Notes: a model not told the origin generated them from the letters alone. Positions 9,152 to 17,023 are shown, counted from the first letter of the stretch. The stretch: DNA of 48,253 nucleotides from an uncultured Bacteroides sp. (GCA_944322355.1 CALUOT010000014.1:1-48253); one strand, 5' to 3'. Program-made: numbers and translations.

Positions 9152-9297
9152 GGATGAAGTTTCACCAAAACAGATTGATTATCAATAGTTTGTGGTGAAA
9201 CCACAAGGTGAAATCAAAAAGGGAGGTGAAAACAAAGATGTTTCACCATATTATACTAATTATCAAACGTTTACATGCAGATGAAAGGGTGAAGGAT
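9152..9297. repeat. Cluster of GGTGAAA / TTTCACC words in both orientations
   Basis: TTTCACC is at 9160 and 9241, and GGTGAAA at 9194, 9207 and 9225. GGTGAAA-N9-TTTCACC (9225-9247) is an inverted pair. TGTGGT-GAA-ACCACA (9191-9205) and ATTGAT-T-ATCAAT (9174-9186) are further small palindromes. GGGTGAAGG closes the cluster near 9288. The same words recur at 28694-28775. Confidence 0.7.
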
Positions 9298-9376
9298 ACT
9301 TTAAGAAATGAAGAACGAAGAATGAAGAATTATACATTTAATGATACAAAGAGTTTCTTTAAAGGGGACGCGACGG

Positions 9377-9455
9377 AACATTAAATGTTATGCCGGATAA
9401 CATCGTATGTTTTCATCTGAAAGATAGTATGTTACGATGCAAAAGAACGTATGTT
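9377..9455. repeat. Array of four palindromic units, exact 22-bp period
   Basis: The 13-bp cores are AACATTAAATGTT (9377-9389), AACATCGTATGTT (9399-9411), AAGATAGTATGTT (9421-9433) and AAGAACGTATGTT (9443-9455). Centres fall at 9383, 9405, 9427 and 9449, each 22 bp apart. The right arm ATGTT is invariant while the left arm decays along the array. Confidence 0.85.
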
Positions 9456-9471
9456 TTGCCACTGCAAATTC

Positions 9472-9552
9472 GTAAACCGGTGGTTTAGAGAGTGTAAACT
9501 GGTGGTTTAGGGAGTGTAAACCAGCTGTTTAGCAAGCTAAACAGCCACTTGA
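9472..9552. repeat. Array of three to four palindromic units, 22-bp period
   Basis: The 15-bp cores are TAAACCGGTGGTTTA (9473-9487), TAAACTGGTGGTTTA (9495-9509) and TAAACCAGCTGTTTA (9517-9531), with centres exactly 22 bp apart. A degraded fourth unit starts at 9538. The third and fourth together also form a perfect inverted repeat GCTGTTTAGC-AA-GCTAAACAGC (9524-9545). Confidence 0.85.
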
Positions 9553-9643
9553 AGGAAGCGAAAGTGCTTATCATCTATACCTGCGGTGCATGTCAGCCCC
9601 TGTATGTAGGAGAGAGAGTCTGGAGAACAACCGAAGAATAGAA

Positions 9644-9675
9644 AATAAAAAAGGAGTAGCCGAAACTACTCCTTT
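9644..9675 (-). terminator. Terminator of the SPOR lipoprotein operon
   Basis: The 10-bp perfect stem AAAGGAGTAG (9650-9659) / CTACTCCTTT (9666-9675) has a 6-nt loop. On the minus strand it is followed by a T-rich run, the complement of AAATAAAAAA. Confidence 0.85.
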
Positions 9676-9708
9676 ATAGGGTCGAAACACCAAAGTCTCC
9701 TCCACTAA

Positions 9709-10227
9709 TCAGTTGATACGATACAACAACCAGGCACCCTGAAAATCTTGTCGGTTGGGATATTTAGCCTTGAATGCATCACGTGCGTCGGCAGCCGAAG
9801 CTCGGTCATGATAAGTAGCTACAATCACCCGATACATGGCAATATCTGCATTGAATGCAATGGTAGCCTGATAACCTTCCTTGTCCAGAAAATCTTTCAA
9901 ACTTTCGGCATTGGCTTTCACCGAAAAGCTTCCGGCCACTACATTATAATCTTTCAAAGTGTCCGAACCCGATACCACGGTTACCTTTTCTTCCCGGACA
10001 CCTGCCGGAGCACTTTCCACGACTTTGGGTGCCGTAGTTACGGGAGTGCTTACTACCGGAGTGACCTCCTCTTGTACAGGAGTTTCCTCTACAGCCTGTG
10101 CTGTCTCTGCCAACTCTTGCTTCTTTGCATTTTCGTATGCTTTTTTATAAGCACTTTCACTTGATTTACAAGAAGAGAATGCCACTGCCACACATGCACT
10201 CACTCCTAACAACGTCAATTTGTTCAT
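9709..10227 (-). CDS. SPOR-domain lipoprotein
   Basis: A 172-residue envelope lipoprotein (lipobox FSSC, Cys20). After the lipid anchor comes a charged helical linker, then a Pro/Val/Thr-rich flexible stretch (about 45-85), then a C-terminal SPOR domain (about 92-170; DYNVVAGSFSVKANAESL is the usual opening). SPOR domains bind septal peptidoglycan stripped of stem peptides, so a role in cell division or wall remodelling is likely. It lies 33 bp downstream of another small lipoprotein gene on the same strand, probably co-transcribed, and ends in a strong terminator. Confidence 0.85.
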   Translation of the reverse strand: MNKLTLLGVSACVAVAFSSCKSSESAYKKAYENAKKQELAETAQAVEETPVQEEVTPVVSTPVTTAPKVVESAPAGVREEKVTVVSGSDTLKDYNVVAGSFSVKANAESLKDFLDKEGYQATIAFNADIAMYRVIVATYHDRASAADARDAFKAKYPNRQDFQGAWLLYRIN

Positions 10228-10260
10228 TTTTCTATCACTTTTAAAATTAATAATCCGTTC

Positions 10261-10671
10261 TTAATAACTGCGGAATACATAGATTGTATCCTCATAATTC
10301 AACCGTATACGATGAGATGACAACTCTTCCACCCGGAAGCTGCGCATTTGATTTTCCCAATTAAACCATTTCCGGTAAGCTTCATCATTCGTATTGGGTT
10401 CCCACCAATGAATGGTTAAAGAGTCTTCCGCTTCTTCATAGTAACCGTACATGGTCCTATAGGCACCATCCCTCCCCATATAGCTTGTCAGCACAGAGCC
10501 TTTCTGGAAACTATAAAAAACGCTGTCTACCTTTTGTACGGAACCATCAGGATACTGATATTCGCGTAGCTGCCACTGACCCATCCATGACGAATTCCAA
10601 CCATTCGTACAAGACACGCTGCCTAGCAGCATGATCGCTATCCAACCCATTACCCACTTATAATTTTTCAT
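10261..10671 (-). CDS. Small lipocalin-like lipoprotein of unknown function
   Basis: 136 residues with a lipoprotein signal (LLGSVSC, Cys near 21). The mature part is short beta strands with many aromatic residues: a WxGxW-like opening (MGQWQLREYQYPDG), SVFYSFQKGSVLTSY, then IHWWEPN and a final beta strand. This pattern resembles the lipocalin-like domains common in Bacteroides lipoproteins, but I cannot assign a named family with certainty and no ligand is evident. It is the first gene of the two-gene unit with the SPOR lipoprotein. Confidence 0.6.
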   Translation of the reverse strand: MKNYKWVMGWIAIMLLGSVSCTNGWNSSWMGQWQLREYQYPDGSVQKVDSVFYSFQKGSVLTSYMGRDGAYRTMYGYYEEAEDSLTIHWWEPNTNDEAYRKWFNWENQMRSFRVEELSSHRIRLNYEDTIYVFRSY

Positions 10672-10702
10672 CAGTCATTCTTACATGCTTCTAATTGAAG
10701 GA

Positions 10703-10710
10703 CAAAAATA
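10703..10710 (-). promoter_or_regulatory. -7 box of the lipoprotein operon
   Basis: CAAAAATA reads TATTTTTG on the minus strand, matching TAnnTTTG, 31 nt upstream of the start codon. A -33-like CAAA (10726-10729) lies only 15 nt away, so the upstream element is uncertain. Confidence 0.45.
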
Positions 10711-10817
10711 CACCGAAGCTATTTGCAAACGGGTTACCACACCGTTAAATATGTTTAAATAGGCAAATATGAACAATAATACCTACTCTCATAAAGAAAA
10801 ATTAAAAAGATAATTCG

Positions 10818-10851
10818 TAGTTTTGCAATAAACAATTTAATTATAAGGAGG
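10818..10851 (+). promoter_or_regulatory. -7 box and strong ribosome-binding site of the YtxH gene
   Basis: TAGTTTTG (10818-10825) fits TAnnTTTG; no clear -33 box is present. AAGGAGG (10845-10851) lies 7 nt before the ATG, an unusually strong Shine-Dalgarno sequence for this lineage. Confidence 0.5.
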
Positions 10852-10858
10852 ACAGATT

Positions 10859-11068
10859 ATGAAAGGACTTAACGTATTAGCCGCATTCCTCGGCGGAGCA
10901 GCCGTAGGTGCTACATTAGGGATCTTATTTGCTCCCGAAAAGGGAGAGGACACGCGTGCGAAGATTGCAGAAATCTTACGTAAGAAAGGTATCCGTCTGA
11001 ACCGTGCTGAAATGGACAACCTGGTGGACGAGATTGCTGCAGAAATGAAAAACGAAGTTGCTGAATAA
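10859..11068 (+). CDS. YtxH-family small envelope protein
   Basis: 69 residues. The N-terminal membrane segment is rich in Gly and Ala and carries the family signature GAAVGATLGILFAPEKGEDTR, followed by a charged amphipathic helix. YtxH proteins are small stress-linked membrane proteins with no established biochemical activity. It heads a three-gene unit with a holin-like membrane protein and a short helical protein, an arrangement common in Bacteroidota and often tied to general stress. Confidence 0.85.
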   Translation: MKGLNVLAAFLGGAAVGATLGILFAPEKGEDTRAKIAEILRKKGIRLNRAEMDNLVDEIAAEMKNEVAE

Positions 11069-11095
11069 ATGCAACCCCAATCCAACAGCGCCATC

Positions 11096-11476
11096 ATGTT
11101 TTCGACTGATCAAAGTATAGAAAGTTTGCAGCAACTGTTTGTTGAAGTGAAAAAATATCTGTCGTTACAGAAGCAATACACTCAACTGGAAATTGCTGAA
11201 AAACTGACCGTCTTGCTTTCGACACTCATCCTCATACTGATTGTTATTATTTTGAGCATGGTGGCGCTGTTCTATTTGTCATTCACCATTGCTTACCTGT
11301 TGGCTCCCGTATTGGGAAGCTTGCTGCTCAGTTTTGCACTGATTACGTGTTTCATCGTCCTTTTGGCCATCGTCGTTGTCCGATTCCGAAAAAGTTTGAT
11401 CATCAACCCCATGGCCAGATTCATTGCCAATTTATTCATTTCTAATCCCAACAAAAATGAACAACCCAGGCAATAA
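11096..11476 (+). CDS. Holin-superfamily (DUF1469-like) membrane protein
   Basis: About 126 residues. An N-terminal amphipathic helix (MFSTDQSIESLQQLF) is followed by two long hydrophobic segments (about 40-65 and 70-100) and a short basic tail. This is the layout of the chromosomal phage-holin-family III / DUF1469 proteins, which are bacterial envelope proteins rather than lysis factors. ATG 11069 directly after the YtxH stop would add nine residues; I prefer ATG 11096 because the protein then begins like its relatives. The 3' end overlaps the next gene by 20 bp. Confidence 0.7.
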   Translation: MFSTDQSIESLQQLFVEVKKYLSLQKQYTQLEIAEKLTVLLSTLILILIVIILSMVALFYLSFTIAYLLAPVLGSLLLSFALITCFIVLLAIVVVRFRKSLIINPMARFIANLFISNPNKNEQPRQ

Positions 11477-11723
11477 CCCTCTCATACATCATGCGCCTGC
11501 CACATTGGAAGACATCCGCCAATTAAAACAACAGGCTCTCACCGAACTTCAACAGCAGAAGAAGGTTGTGGCAAAGTCAGCACATCAACTTTTAGCCCCC
11601 TTAACACCGGCCGTTAAGAAAGGGAATGCGCTTACACGTGCTTTCAATACAGGTATGATGGCCTTTGACGGTGTAGTCATGGGAATAAAACTTATCCGAA
11701 AACTGAAAAAAGCATTCAAGTAA
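11457..11723 (+). CDS. Small helical protein of the YtxH operon, function unknown
   Basis: 88 residues. A polar N-terminus (ATLEDIRQLKQQALTELQQQKK, predicted helix with coiled-coil character) is followed by a Gly/Met-containing segment and a basic tail (IKLIRKLKKAFK). I see no catalytic motif or signal peptide. It overlaps the holin-like gene by 20 bp, which suggests translational coupling. An in-frame start at 11424 exists but lies deep in the upstream gene. Confidence 0.65.
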   Translation: MNNPGNNPLIHHAPATLEDIRQLKQQALTELQQQKKVVAKSAHQLLAPLTPAVKKGNALTRAFNTGMMAFDGVVMGIKLIRKLKKAFK

Positions 11724-11773
11724 TTATTCAACTTTCGTAAGCTCAAGTCCGTGGACATGTTTTTCTTGGCACA

Positions 11774-11807
11774 TTGGCTTATAAATCGGGATTTATAGCT
11801 ACCTTTG
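11774..11807 (+). promoter_or_regulatory. Candidate prfB promoter
   Basis: The -7 box TACCTTTG (11800-11807) is a perfect TAnnTTTG. A weaker -33-like TTGG (11774-11777) lies 22 nt upstream. It predicts a leader of about 18 nt and supports ATG 11832 as the start. Confidence 0.55.
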
Positions 11808-11831
11808 TACCCTGAAAACAAATATTTCATT

Positions 11832-12950
11832 ATGATCACCATAGAACAGCTGAAAGACATTAAGGACCGTACAGAGGCGTTGAACCGCTATCTGGACATC
11901 GACGGCAAGAAAATTCAAGTGGAAGAAGAACAATTGCGCACGCAGGCACCCGGCTTTTGGGATGACCAGAAGGCAGCCGAAGCGCAAATGAAAAAAGTAA
12001 AAGGTTTGCAACAATGGATTCATGGATATCAGGAAGTAAAGACCCTATCCGATGAGTTGCAACTGGCTTTTGATTTCCACAAGGACGAATTGGTGACCGA
12101 AGAGGAAGTGGACGAGGCATACAATAAAGCATTGGCTGCCGTTGAAGCATTGGAACTGAAAAACATGTTGCGCGATGAAGCCGACCAAATGGATTGCGTA
12201 CTCAAAATAAATTCCGGTGCCGGAGGTACGGAGAGTCAGGATTGGGCCAGCATGTTGATGCGTATGTATTTGCGCTATGCCGAAACACACGGCTACAAAG
12301 CCGTAATTGCCAACCTGCAAGAAGGTGACGAGGCCGGCATCAAGACTTGTACCATCGAAATCAGCGGCGATTATGCGTATGGCTATTTGAAAGGAGAGAA
12401 CGGAGTGCATCGTTTGGTGCGTGTATCTCCCTACAACGCTCAAGGAAAGCGCATGACTTCATTTGCTTCTGTGTTCGTCACGCCTCTGGTGGATGACACC
12501 ATTGAAGTGAACATTGAACCAGCACGCATTTCTTGGGATACATTCCGAAGCGGCGGTGCAGGTGGTCAGAATGTGAACAAAGTAGAATCGGGCGTACGTC
12601 TGCGCTATCAATACAAAGACCCTTATACCGGTGAAGAAGAAGAAATCCTCATTGAGAACACCGAGACGCGCGACCAGCCGAAAAACCGTGAGAATGCTCT
12701 CCGCCTACTCCGCTCCATGCTGTATGACAAAGAGATGAAACACCGCATGGCCGAGCAAGCCAAGATTGAAGCCGGCAAGAAAAAGATTGAATGGGGTTCG
12801 CAGATACGTAGCTACGTGTTCGATGACCGCCGCGTGAAAGACCATCGCACCAACTACCAGACCAGTGATGTCAATGGAGTAATGGACGGTAAGATAGATG
12901 GCTTTGTCAAAGCCTATTTGATGGAATTTGCCGGACAGGGAGAAGCATAA
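11832..12950 (+). CDS. prfB: Peptide chain release factor 2
   Basis: Class I release factor that reads UGA and UAA and triggers peptidyl-tRNA hydrolysis on the ribosome; 372 residues. The catalytic GGQ is at 244-246 (RSGGAGGQNVNKVESGVRL). The codon-recognition tripeptide, SPF in Escherichia coli RF2, reads SPY here (199-201). The sequence around it (SPYNAQGKRMTSF) and the lack of a PxT motif identify RF2 rather than RF1. The programmed +1 frameshift that interrupts prfB in many bacteria is absent: codons 21-22 read CTG GAC where the shift site would be CTT TGA C. The whole gene is one frame. The reading frame extends upstream to a TTG inside the -7 box, which is not credible as a start. Confidence 0.95.
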   Translation: MITIEQLKDIKDRTEALNRYLDIDGKKIQVEEEQLRTQAPGFWDDQKAAEAQMKKVKGLQQWIHGYQEVKTLSDELQLAFDFHKDELVTEEEVDEAYNKALAAVEALELKNMLRDEADQMDCVLKINSGAGGTESQDWASMLMRMYLRYAETHGYKAVIANLQEGDEAGIKTCTIEISGDYAYGYLKGENGVHRLVRVSPYNAQGKRMTSFASVFVTPLVDDTIEVNIEPARISWDTFRSGGAGGQNVNKVESGVRLRYQYKDPYTGEEEEILIENTETRDQPKNRENALRLLRSMLYDKEMKHRMAEQAKIEAGKKKIEWGSQIRSYVFDDRRVKDHRTNYQTSDVNGVMDGKIDGFVKAYLMEFAGQGEA

Positions 12951-12951
12951 G

Positions 12952-13671
12952 CTATCCCTGCCCTATCCCCAAATAAGCCTTGAACCGCTCCACATCCGTA
13001 TTTAGGATGAGCGATTCGGGGAAATCGGTTTCGGCAAGCAGTTCGAGTGCATATTCGTATTGGGCTATATCAAAAGAAATATGAGCGTCGCTCCCCAGGA
13101 TAATGGGCACTTCATACCGCTTGCATAAATGAAGAATCTCCAAATTGTTGGGACGGGCTTCCACTTTATGGCGGCAAGGCCGCAAGGAACTGTTATTAAT
13201 TTCGAGCAACGTGTGATGTTCTTTAGCCGCACGAACAATCGGTTCGAAAAGCAATTTTGCCGTTCCATCGCCCGGATGGCTGATGATGTGAATGTACGGA
13301 TGGGCGATGGCATTCAGCATTCCTTGCGTATTTTCTTCCGGAGTACCCTGCTGATAACAAAGTGAATGAATGCCAGCAATGCGTAAGTCAAGCATCTCCA
13401 TATAAGGCTCATCCAAATCCAAATGACCTTCCCCGTCGAGGATATTGATTTCTGCCCCCATCAACAATTCGATGCCATACATACGGCGTGGCACTACATG
13501 CAGATTGCGAAAGTAAATCAAGTCACAAGTACCGGGTATACCGGGAGTATGTTCGGTAATTCCTAAGACTTTCAGTCCTTTATCGGCCGCAGCTTGCGCC
13601 ATTTCCTGTAAACTGCTATAAGCATGGCCACTGGCCACGGTATGTGTATGTACATCTAATTCTATTTTCAT
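12952..13671 (-). CDS. PHP-domain phosphoesterase (YcdX-like)
   Basis: A metal-dependent phosphoesterase of the PHP family, 239 residues, closest in style to the YcdX phosphatases. The metal ligands are visible: HTH in LDVHTHTVASGHAYS at the N-terminus, GITEHTPG, GAEINI, the histidine in IAGIHSLC, ISHPGD, and the C-terminal GSDAH. The physiological substrate is unknown. It converges on prfB with 1 bp between stop codons and no separate terminator. Upstream lies priA in the same direction (30-bp gap), so it may be expressed from the priA transcript. Confidence 0.85.
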   Translation of the reverse strand: MKIELDVHTHTVASGHAYSSLQEMAQAAADKGLKVLGITEHTPGIPGTCDLIYFRNLHVVPRRMYGIELLMGAEINILDGEGHLDLDEPYMEMLDLRIAGIHSLCYQQGTPEENTQGMLNAIAHPYIHIISHPGDGTAKLLFEPIVRAAKEHHTLLEINNSSLRPCRHKVEARPNNLEILHLCKRYEVPIILGSDAHISFDIAQYEYALELLAETDFPESLILNTDVERFKAYLGIGQG

Positions 13672-13701
13672 ACTTATTGGATAAGAATAATGATTATTTG
13701 T

Positions 13702-16167
13702 CTACATCGGATCGACATCATAGTATACAATGAGCGATTTAAATCGATCTTCCGCCACCATTTCTCTTTGCACTTGTACCAATAATTCGCGAGCGCGAGC
13801 CATCGGTGCTTGAATCTCTATTTTCAATACCATTTTGCGGATAAACAAGGTTTGTATACGGGCTACGGGAGGTTTATCTGGTCCTAATACGCGTTGCCCG
13901 AATACGGCTCGCAACTTGGTTGCCATTGTCTGTGCCATGACATCCAACAGGGCCTCGTTACGGTTTTTCAAGTAAACATACACCAAACGACAATAAGGAG
14001 GATAACGAAAGAGTTGACGCTCGGCTAATTGACCTGCCACCATACCCTCGAAATCGTTGTGTATCACCTGAGGAATAATGGGATGATCGATACTCTTGGT
14101 TTGTAAGATGACACATCCCCGTTTGTTTTTCCGTCCGGCTCTGCCTGCCACTTGAGCCATCAGTTGGAAAGCCCGTTCATAAGCACGGAAATCGGGATAG
14201 TTGAGCATGGTGTCGGAATTGAGGATACCTACCACACTGACATGATCGAAGTCCAATCCCTTGGATACCATTTGTGTACCTATTAAGATGTCGGTCTTTC
14301 CTTGCTCAAAGTCGGCTATAATCCGTTCATAGGCCGACCGCGTACGAGTGGTATCCAAATCCATACGGGCTACGCGGGCCTCGGGAAAGAGTTCTTTGAT
14401 ATCGTCCTCTATCTTTTCGGTTCCGAAACCACGATGACGCAAGTCTACCCCTTCACAAGCCGGACATTGGCGAGGTACCGGCATGGTGTAGCCACAATAA
14501 TGGCACGTCAGCATGTTCAGACCTTTATGATAAGTCAGACTGACATCACAATTTTGACACTTAGGCACCCAACCGCACGTATGACACTCAATCATGGGAG
14601 CAAAGCCGCGTCGATTCTGAAAAAGAATGACTTGCTCTTTTTGCTCCAAAGCCTGGCGAATATGTTGCAATAGCAAGGGCGAGAAAGGTCCCTTCATGCG
14701 CTTCGTCCGTTGCAGTTCTTTAATATCTACCGGAATAATTTCAGGTAACTGGATTTCTTTATACCGTTTCTTTAATTCTACCAAGGCATACTTCCCGCCT
14801 TCCGTAGCATTGTACCAACTCTCTACACTGGGCGTAGCTGTGCCCAACAAAGTTTTGGCACCATACAAGGAAGCCAATACAATAGCCGCGTTGCGGGCAT
14901 GATAGCGAGGAGCCGGATCTTGCTGTTTGTAAGTATTCTCATGTTCTTCGTCTACAATGACCAATCCCAAGCGGGCAAAAGGCAAGAAAACCGAGGAGCG
15001 CACTCCTAATATAATGTCGTAAGGCCGGTCGGACAACTGCTTTTGCCAGACTTCCACCCGCTCGGCATCCGGATACTTGGAGTGATATACCCCCAGTCGT
15101 TCCCCGAATACCCGTCTTAACCGTTCAGTTATCTGAGTGGTCAGGGCTATTTCGGGCAACAAATAAAGGACTTGTTTGCCCTGACGCAGGGTTTCCGCCA
15201 TCAGGTGTATATAAATTTCAGTCTTTCCACTGGCTGTAACGCCATAAAGCAGGCAGACGTTTTTCTTCTGGAAGGCAGCTAATATTCCCTCGTAAGCTTC
15301 CTGCTGAAAGGCATTCAAAACACGCAGCGAAGAGGTGGCTTGCACACCGCGAGACAGACGTCCGACCTCCTCCTCGTAAACTTCAAAGACTCCTCGCTCC
15401 ACCAAAGCATTGAATACGGCAGGAGTAGCTCCACTACGTTTCAGTAACTCAGCCTTCGATACCTCTTTAGCGTTATCCTTTCCCAGGCAACCCGAGCATT
15501 CAATATACTTCATTAATAAGTCCAATTGCTTGGGCGCCCGTCGTTGCAGTTCGTCGAAAAAGATGTGCAGGCGATGTTCGTTGCGGGCAGCTTCGCTCAA
15601 CCGTACCCGGATTTCAGTTTTAGGCTTGTAAGTGCGTTTCAATTCTTCTTTGACGCATATAGCCTCTTTCTCCAATAACGATTTGACAACAGATAAAACA
15701 TTTTTCAACCCGCTTTCTTTCTCCAGTTTAGTTACGGTCTGCTCCGGGTCTACGCTCAATAAATCCCATATCTTTTGTTCACGTTCGCTTAATCGTTCGG
15801 TCACTTCAAAATCCGGGTTGTACACCACGATGGTTTCGCTTTCCAGTTTCAACCCAGATGGCAATGCCGCTTTGTACACATCACCTTGTGTACACAAATA
15901 ATAATCGGCTAGCCATTCCCAAAACGTAAACTGTACAGGTAGCAATATCGGGTTGGTATCGAGTACGGCCGACACTTCTTTCACTTCATATTTACTCGGC
16001 TTCAGGTAATGTACATTATATACAATTCCTGTATAATACTTCTTTTTGCCGAAAGGGACAACTACCCTGCATCCTCTTTGTACTTCGGTTGCTCCTTCTT
16101 CCGGCAGGGCATACGTAAAGTGAGCACGCAAGGGCAAAGGCAATATGACATCAACAAACTTCTCCAT
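13702..16167 (-). CDS. priA: Primosomal protein N' (replication restart helicase PriA)
   Basis: A DNA helicase of 821 residues that recognises stalled forks and reloads the replisome. The N-terminal 3'-OH-binding domain opens with VILPLPLRAHFTYALPE. The winged helix follows. The helicase core has Walker A LYGVTASGKTEIY, the DEEH box (VIVDEEHENTYKQQ), and the GTQMVSKGLDFDHV and QVAGRAGR motifs. The two interleaved zinc sites are intact: CxxC pairs in CHTCGW, CQNC, CHYCG and CPAC. Length is slightly above the E. coli protein. Start at the ATG 16167 is supported by a -7 box 8 bp upstream. Confidence 0.97.
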   Translation of the reverse strand: MEKFVDVILPLPLRAHFTYALPEEGATEVQRGCRVVVPFGKKKYYTGIVYNVHYLKPSKYEVKEVSAVLDTNPILLPVQFTFWEWLADYYLCTQGDVYKAALPSGLKLESETIVVYNPDFEVTERLSEREQKIWDLLSVDPEQTVTKLEKESGLKNVLSVVKSLLEKEAICVKEELKRTYKPKTEIRVRLSEAARNEHRLHIFFDELQRRAPKQLDLLMKYIECSGCLGKDNAKEVSKAELLKRSGATPAVFNALVERGVFEVYEEEVGRLSRGVQATSSLRVLNAFQQEAYEGILAAFQKKNVCLLYGVTASGKTEIYIHLMAETLRQGKQVLYLLPEIALTTQITERLRRVFGERLGVYHSKYPDAERVEVWQKQLSDRPYDIILGVRSSVFLPFARLGLVIVDEEHENTYKQQDPAPRYHARNAAIVLASLYGAKTLLGTATPSVESWYNATEGGKYALVELKKRYKEIQLPEIIPVDIKELQRTKRMKGPFSPLLLQHIRQALEQKEQVILFQNRRGFAPMIECHTCGWVPKCQNCDVSLTYHKGLNMLTCHYCGYTMPVPRQCPACEGVDLRHRGFGTEKIEDDIKELFPEARVARMDLDTTRTRSAYERIIADFEQGKTDILIGTQMVSKGLDFDHVSVVGILNSDTMLNYPDFRAYERAFQLMAQVAGRAGRKNKRGCVILQTKSIDHPIIPQVIHNDFEGMVAGQLAERQLFRYPPYCRLVYVYLKNRNEALLDVMAQTMATKLRAVFGQRVLGPDKPPVARIQTLFIRKMVLKIEIQAPMARARELLVQVQREMVAEDRFKSLIVYYDVDPM

Positions 16168-16174
16168 CGTGCGG

Positions 16175-16182
16175 CAAAGATA
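16175..16182 (-). promoter_or_regulatory. -7 box of priA
   Basis: CAAAGATA reads TATCTTTG on the minus strand, matching TAnnTTTG. It is only 7 nt from the start codon, so the leader would be very short. No -33 box is evident. Confidence 0.4.
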
Positions 16183-16197
16183 CGAAGTTTGAGGAAG

Positions 16198-16225
16198 AAA
16201 AAGGCCTACTTAGAACAAATAGGCC
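16198..16225 (-). terminator. Terminator overlapping the 3' end of the outer-membrane barrel gene
   Basis: GGCCTA (16203-16208) pairs with TAGGCC (16220-16225), and the minus-strand transcript continues into TTTTT. The hairpin includes the last codons and the stop codon of the gene. Confidence 0.6.
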
Positions 16226-16767
16226 AATGAAACTTGCCATGTCCGGTACTTGGAATCTACATCTCCGGCATTCTTCAATTTGAAACTATCACCTAACGGA
16301 ATGTTATAATTGACTCCAAGCTGCAGATGACGAAATAGCTTCAAACCGGCACCGACATTCAGGCTGACCAGTTTTTTCTTGGCTTCCAACTCCCTGATAT
16401 CTATATCCTTAAAATTAAAATAGAAATCCGGTCCGGCCGCAATGAATACACCTAGCATACTGCCTAAGCCAATGGTATACTTCAAATTAATAGGAATATC
16501 GACCCCCTGCTGTTTATACTCACCTTCACCTCTCTGCGAATAAAGCAAGGACGCATCCAGTCCCAAACCTATAATAGGAATCGTCGCCTCCACCATCGGA
16601 CCGATAAAAAAACCGGTTGTATTGTCTTTCACACCTTCGAAGCTCGAATCCAACTTAGACAAGTTCAGTCCACCTTTCACACCCCATCCGAAAAACTGCG
16701 CCTGTGCAGGCATAGTTGCCATCAAACAGCACATAGTCAGCAAAATAACACCAATTACTTTCTTCAT
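16210..16767 (-). CDS. Outer-membrane beta-barrel protein (PorT/OmpX-like)
   Basis: 185 residues. A signal peptide (MKKVIGVILLTMCCLMATMPAQA) is followed by FFGWGVKGGLNLSKLD, the typical first strand of Bacteroidota small barrels. Alternating hydrophobic strands then run to an aromatic C-terminus (WQVSLAYLF) recognised by the BAM complex. It is likely an eight-stranded barrel of unknown function. The gene stands alone, with its own promoter-like box upstream and a terminator at its 3' end. Confidence 0.85.
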   Translation of the reverse strand: MKKVIGVILLTMCCLMATMPAQAQFFGWGVKGGLNLSKLDSSFEGVKDNTTGFFIGPMVEATIPIIGLGLDASLLYSQRGEGEYKQQGVDIPINLKYTIGLGSMLGVFIAAGPDFYFNFKDIDIRELEAKKKLVSLNVGAGLKLFRHLQLGVNYNIPLGDSFKLKNAGDVDSKYRTWQVSLAYLF

Positions 16768-16795
16768 AACCTAAGTCTTTAATTAAAGTTTTGGC

Positions 16796-16803
16796 CAAAT
16801 ATA
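16796..16803 (-). promoter_or_regulatory. -7 box of the outer-membrane barrel gene
   Basis: CAAATATA reads TATATTTG on the minus strand (TAnnTTTG), 28 nt upstream of the start codon. No clear -33 box. Confidence 0.45.
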
Positions 16804-16848
16804 TGCAAAATATTCCATAAAAAAGAAACAAGTTATCATAAAACGTAT

Positions 16849-16856
16849 TACTTTTG
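16849..16856 (+). promoter_or_regulatory. -7 box of tRNA-Ser
   Basis: TACTTTTG fits TAnnTTTG and ends 13 nt before the mature tRNA 5' end, so only a short leader needs processing. Confidence 0.5.
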
Positions 16857-16869
16857 CAACGCAAACTAG

Positions 16870-16956
16870 GGAAAGATGCCGGAGTGGTCGATCGGGCCGC
16901 ACTCGAAATGCGGTGAACGGGCAACTGTTCCCAGGGTTCGAATCCCTGTCTTTCCG
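16870..16956 (+). tRNA. tRNA-Ser (anticodon CGA)
   Basis: An 87-nt tRNA with the long variable arm of class II. Acceptor strands GGAAAGA and TCTTTCC pair perfectly, and G16956 is the discriminator. The anticodon stem CCGCA/TGCGG encloses CTCGAAA, giving anticodon CGA (16904-16906), which reads TCG codons. CCA is not encoded. Confidence 0.96.
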
Positions 16957-16984
16957 CTGATAAAATACCATAAAGAAGACCTTG

Positions 16985-17023
16985 ATAGGAATTAAGCGTA
17001 AAAAACTTAATTCCTATTTTTTT
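16985..17023 (+). terminator. Terminator after tRNA-Ser
   Basis: The perfect 12-bp stem ATAGGAATTAAG (16985-16996) / CTTAATTCCTAT (17006-17017) is followed by TTTTTT. Confidence 0.9.

Larger units (their letters stand above)
8882..9708. other. Long convergent intergenic region packed with short repeats
   Basis: 827 bp between the converging susE-like and SPOR genes, with no credible coding sequence. In order it holds: the SusE terminator palindromes; a 22-bp tandem array (9035-9100); a cluster of GGTGAAA/TTTCACC words (9152-9297); three copies of GAAGAAN (9310-9330); a palindrome array with AACAT..ATGTT units (9377-9455); a palindrome array with TAAAC..GTTTA units (9473-9552); a repeat-free stretch; and the SPOR-gene terminator. 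Confidence 0.75.

Noticed and set aside
9035-9552. Repeat-rich region as a CRISPR array
   Set aside because: Units are 22 bp in total including the spacer, copies are degenerate, spacers are conserved rather than unique, and no cas gene is nearby.
11096-11476. Holin-like gene as a prophage remnant
   Set aside because: It is part of a chromosomal YtxH operon and no other phage gene is near; the family is common in bacterial envelopes.
16783-16971. Short open frames across tRNA-Ser
   Set aside because: They read through a clear tRNA gene and are non-coding.
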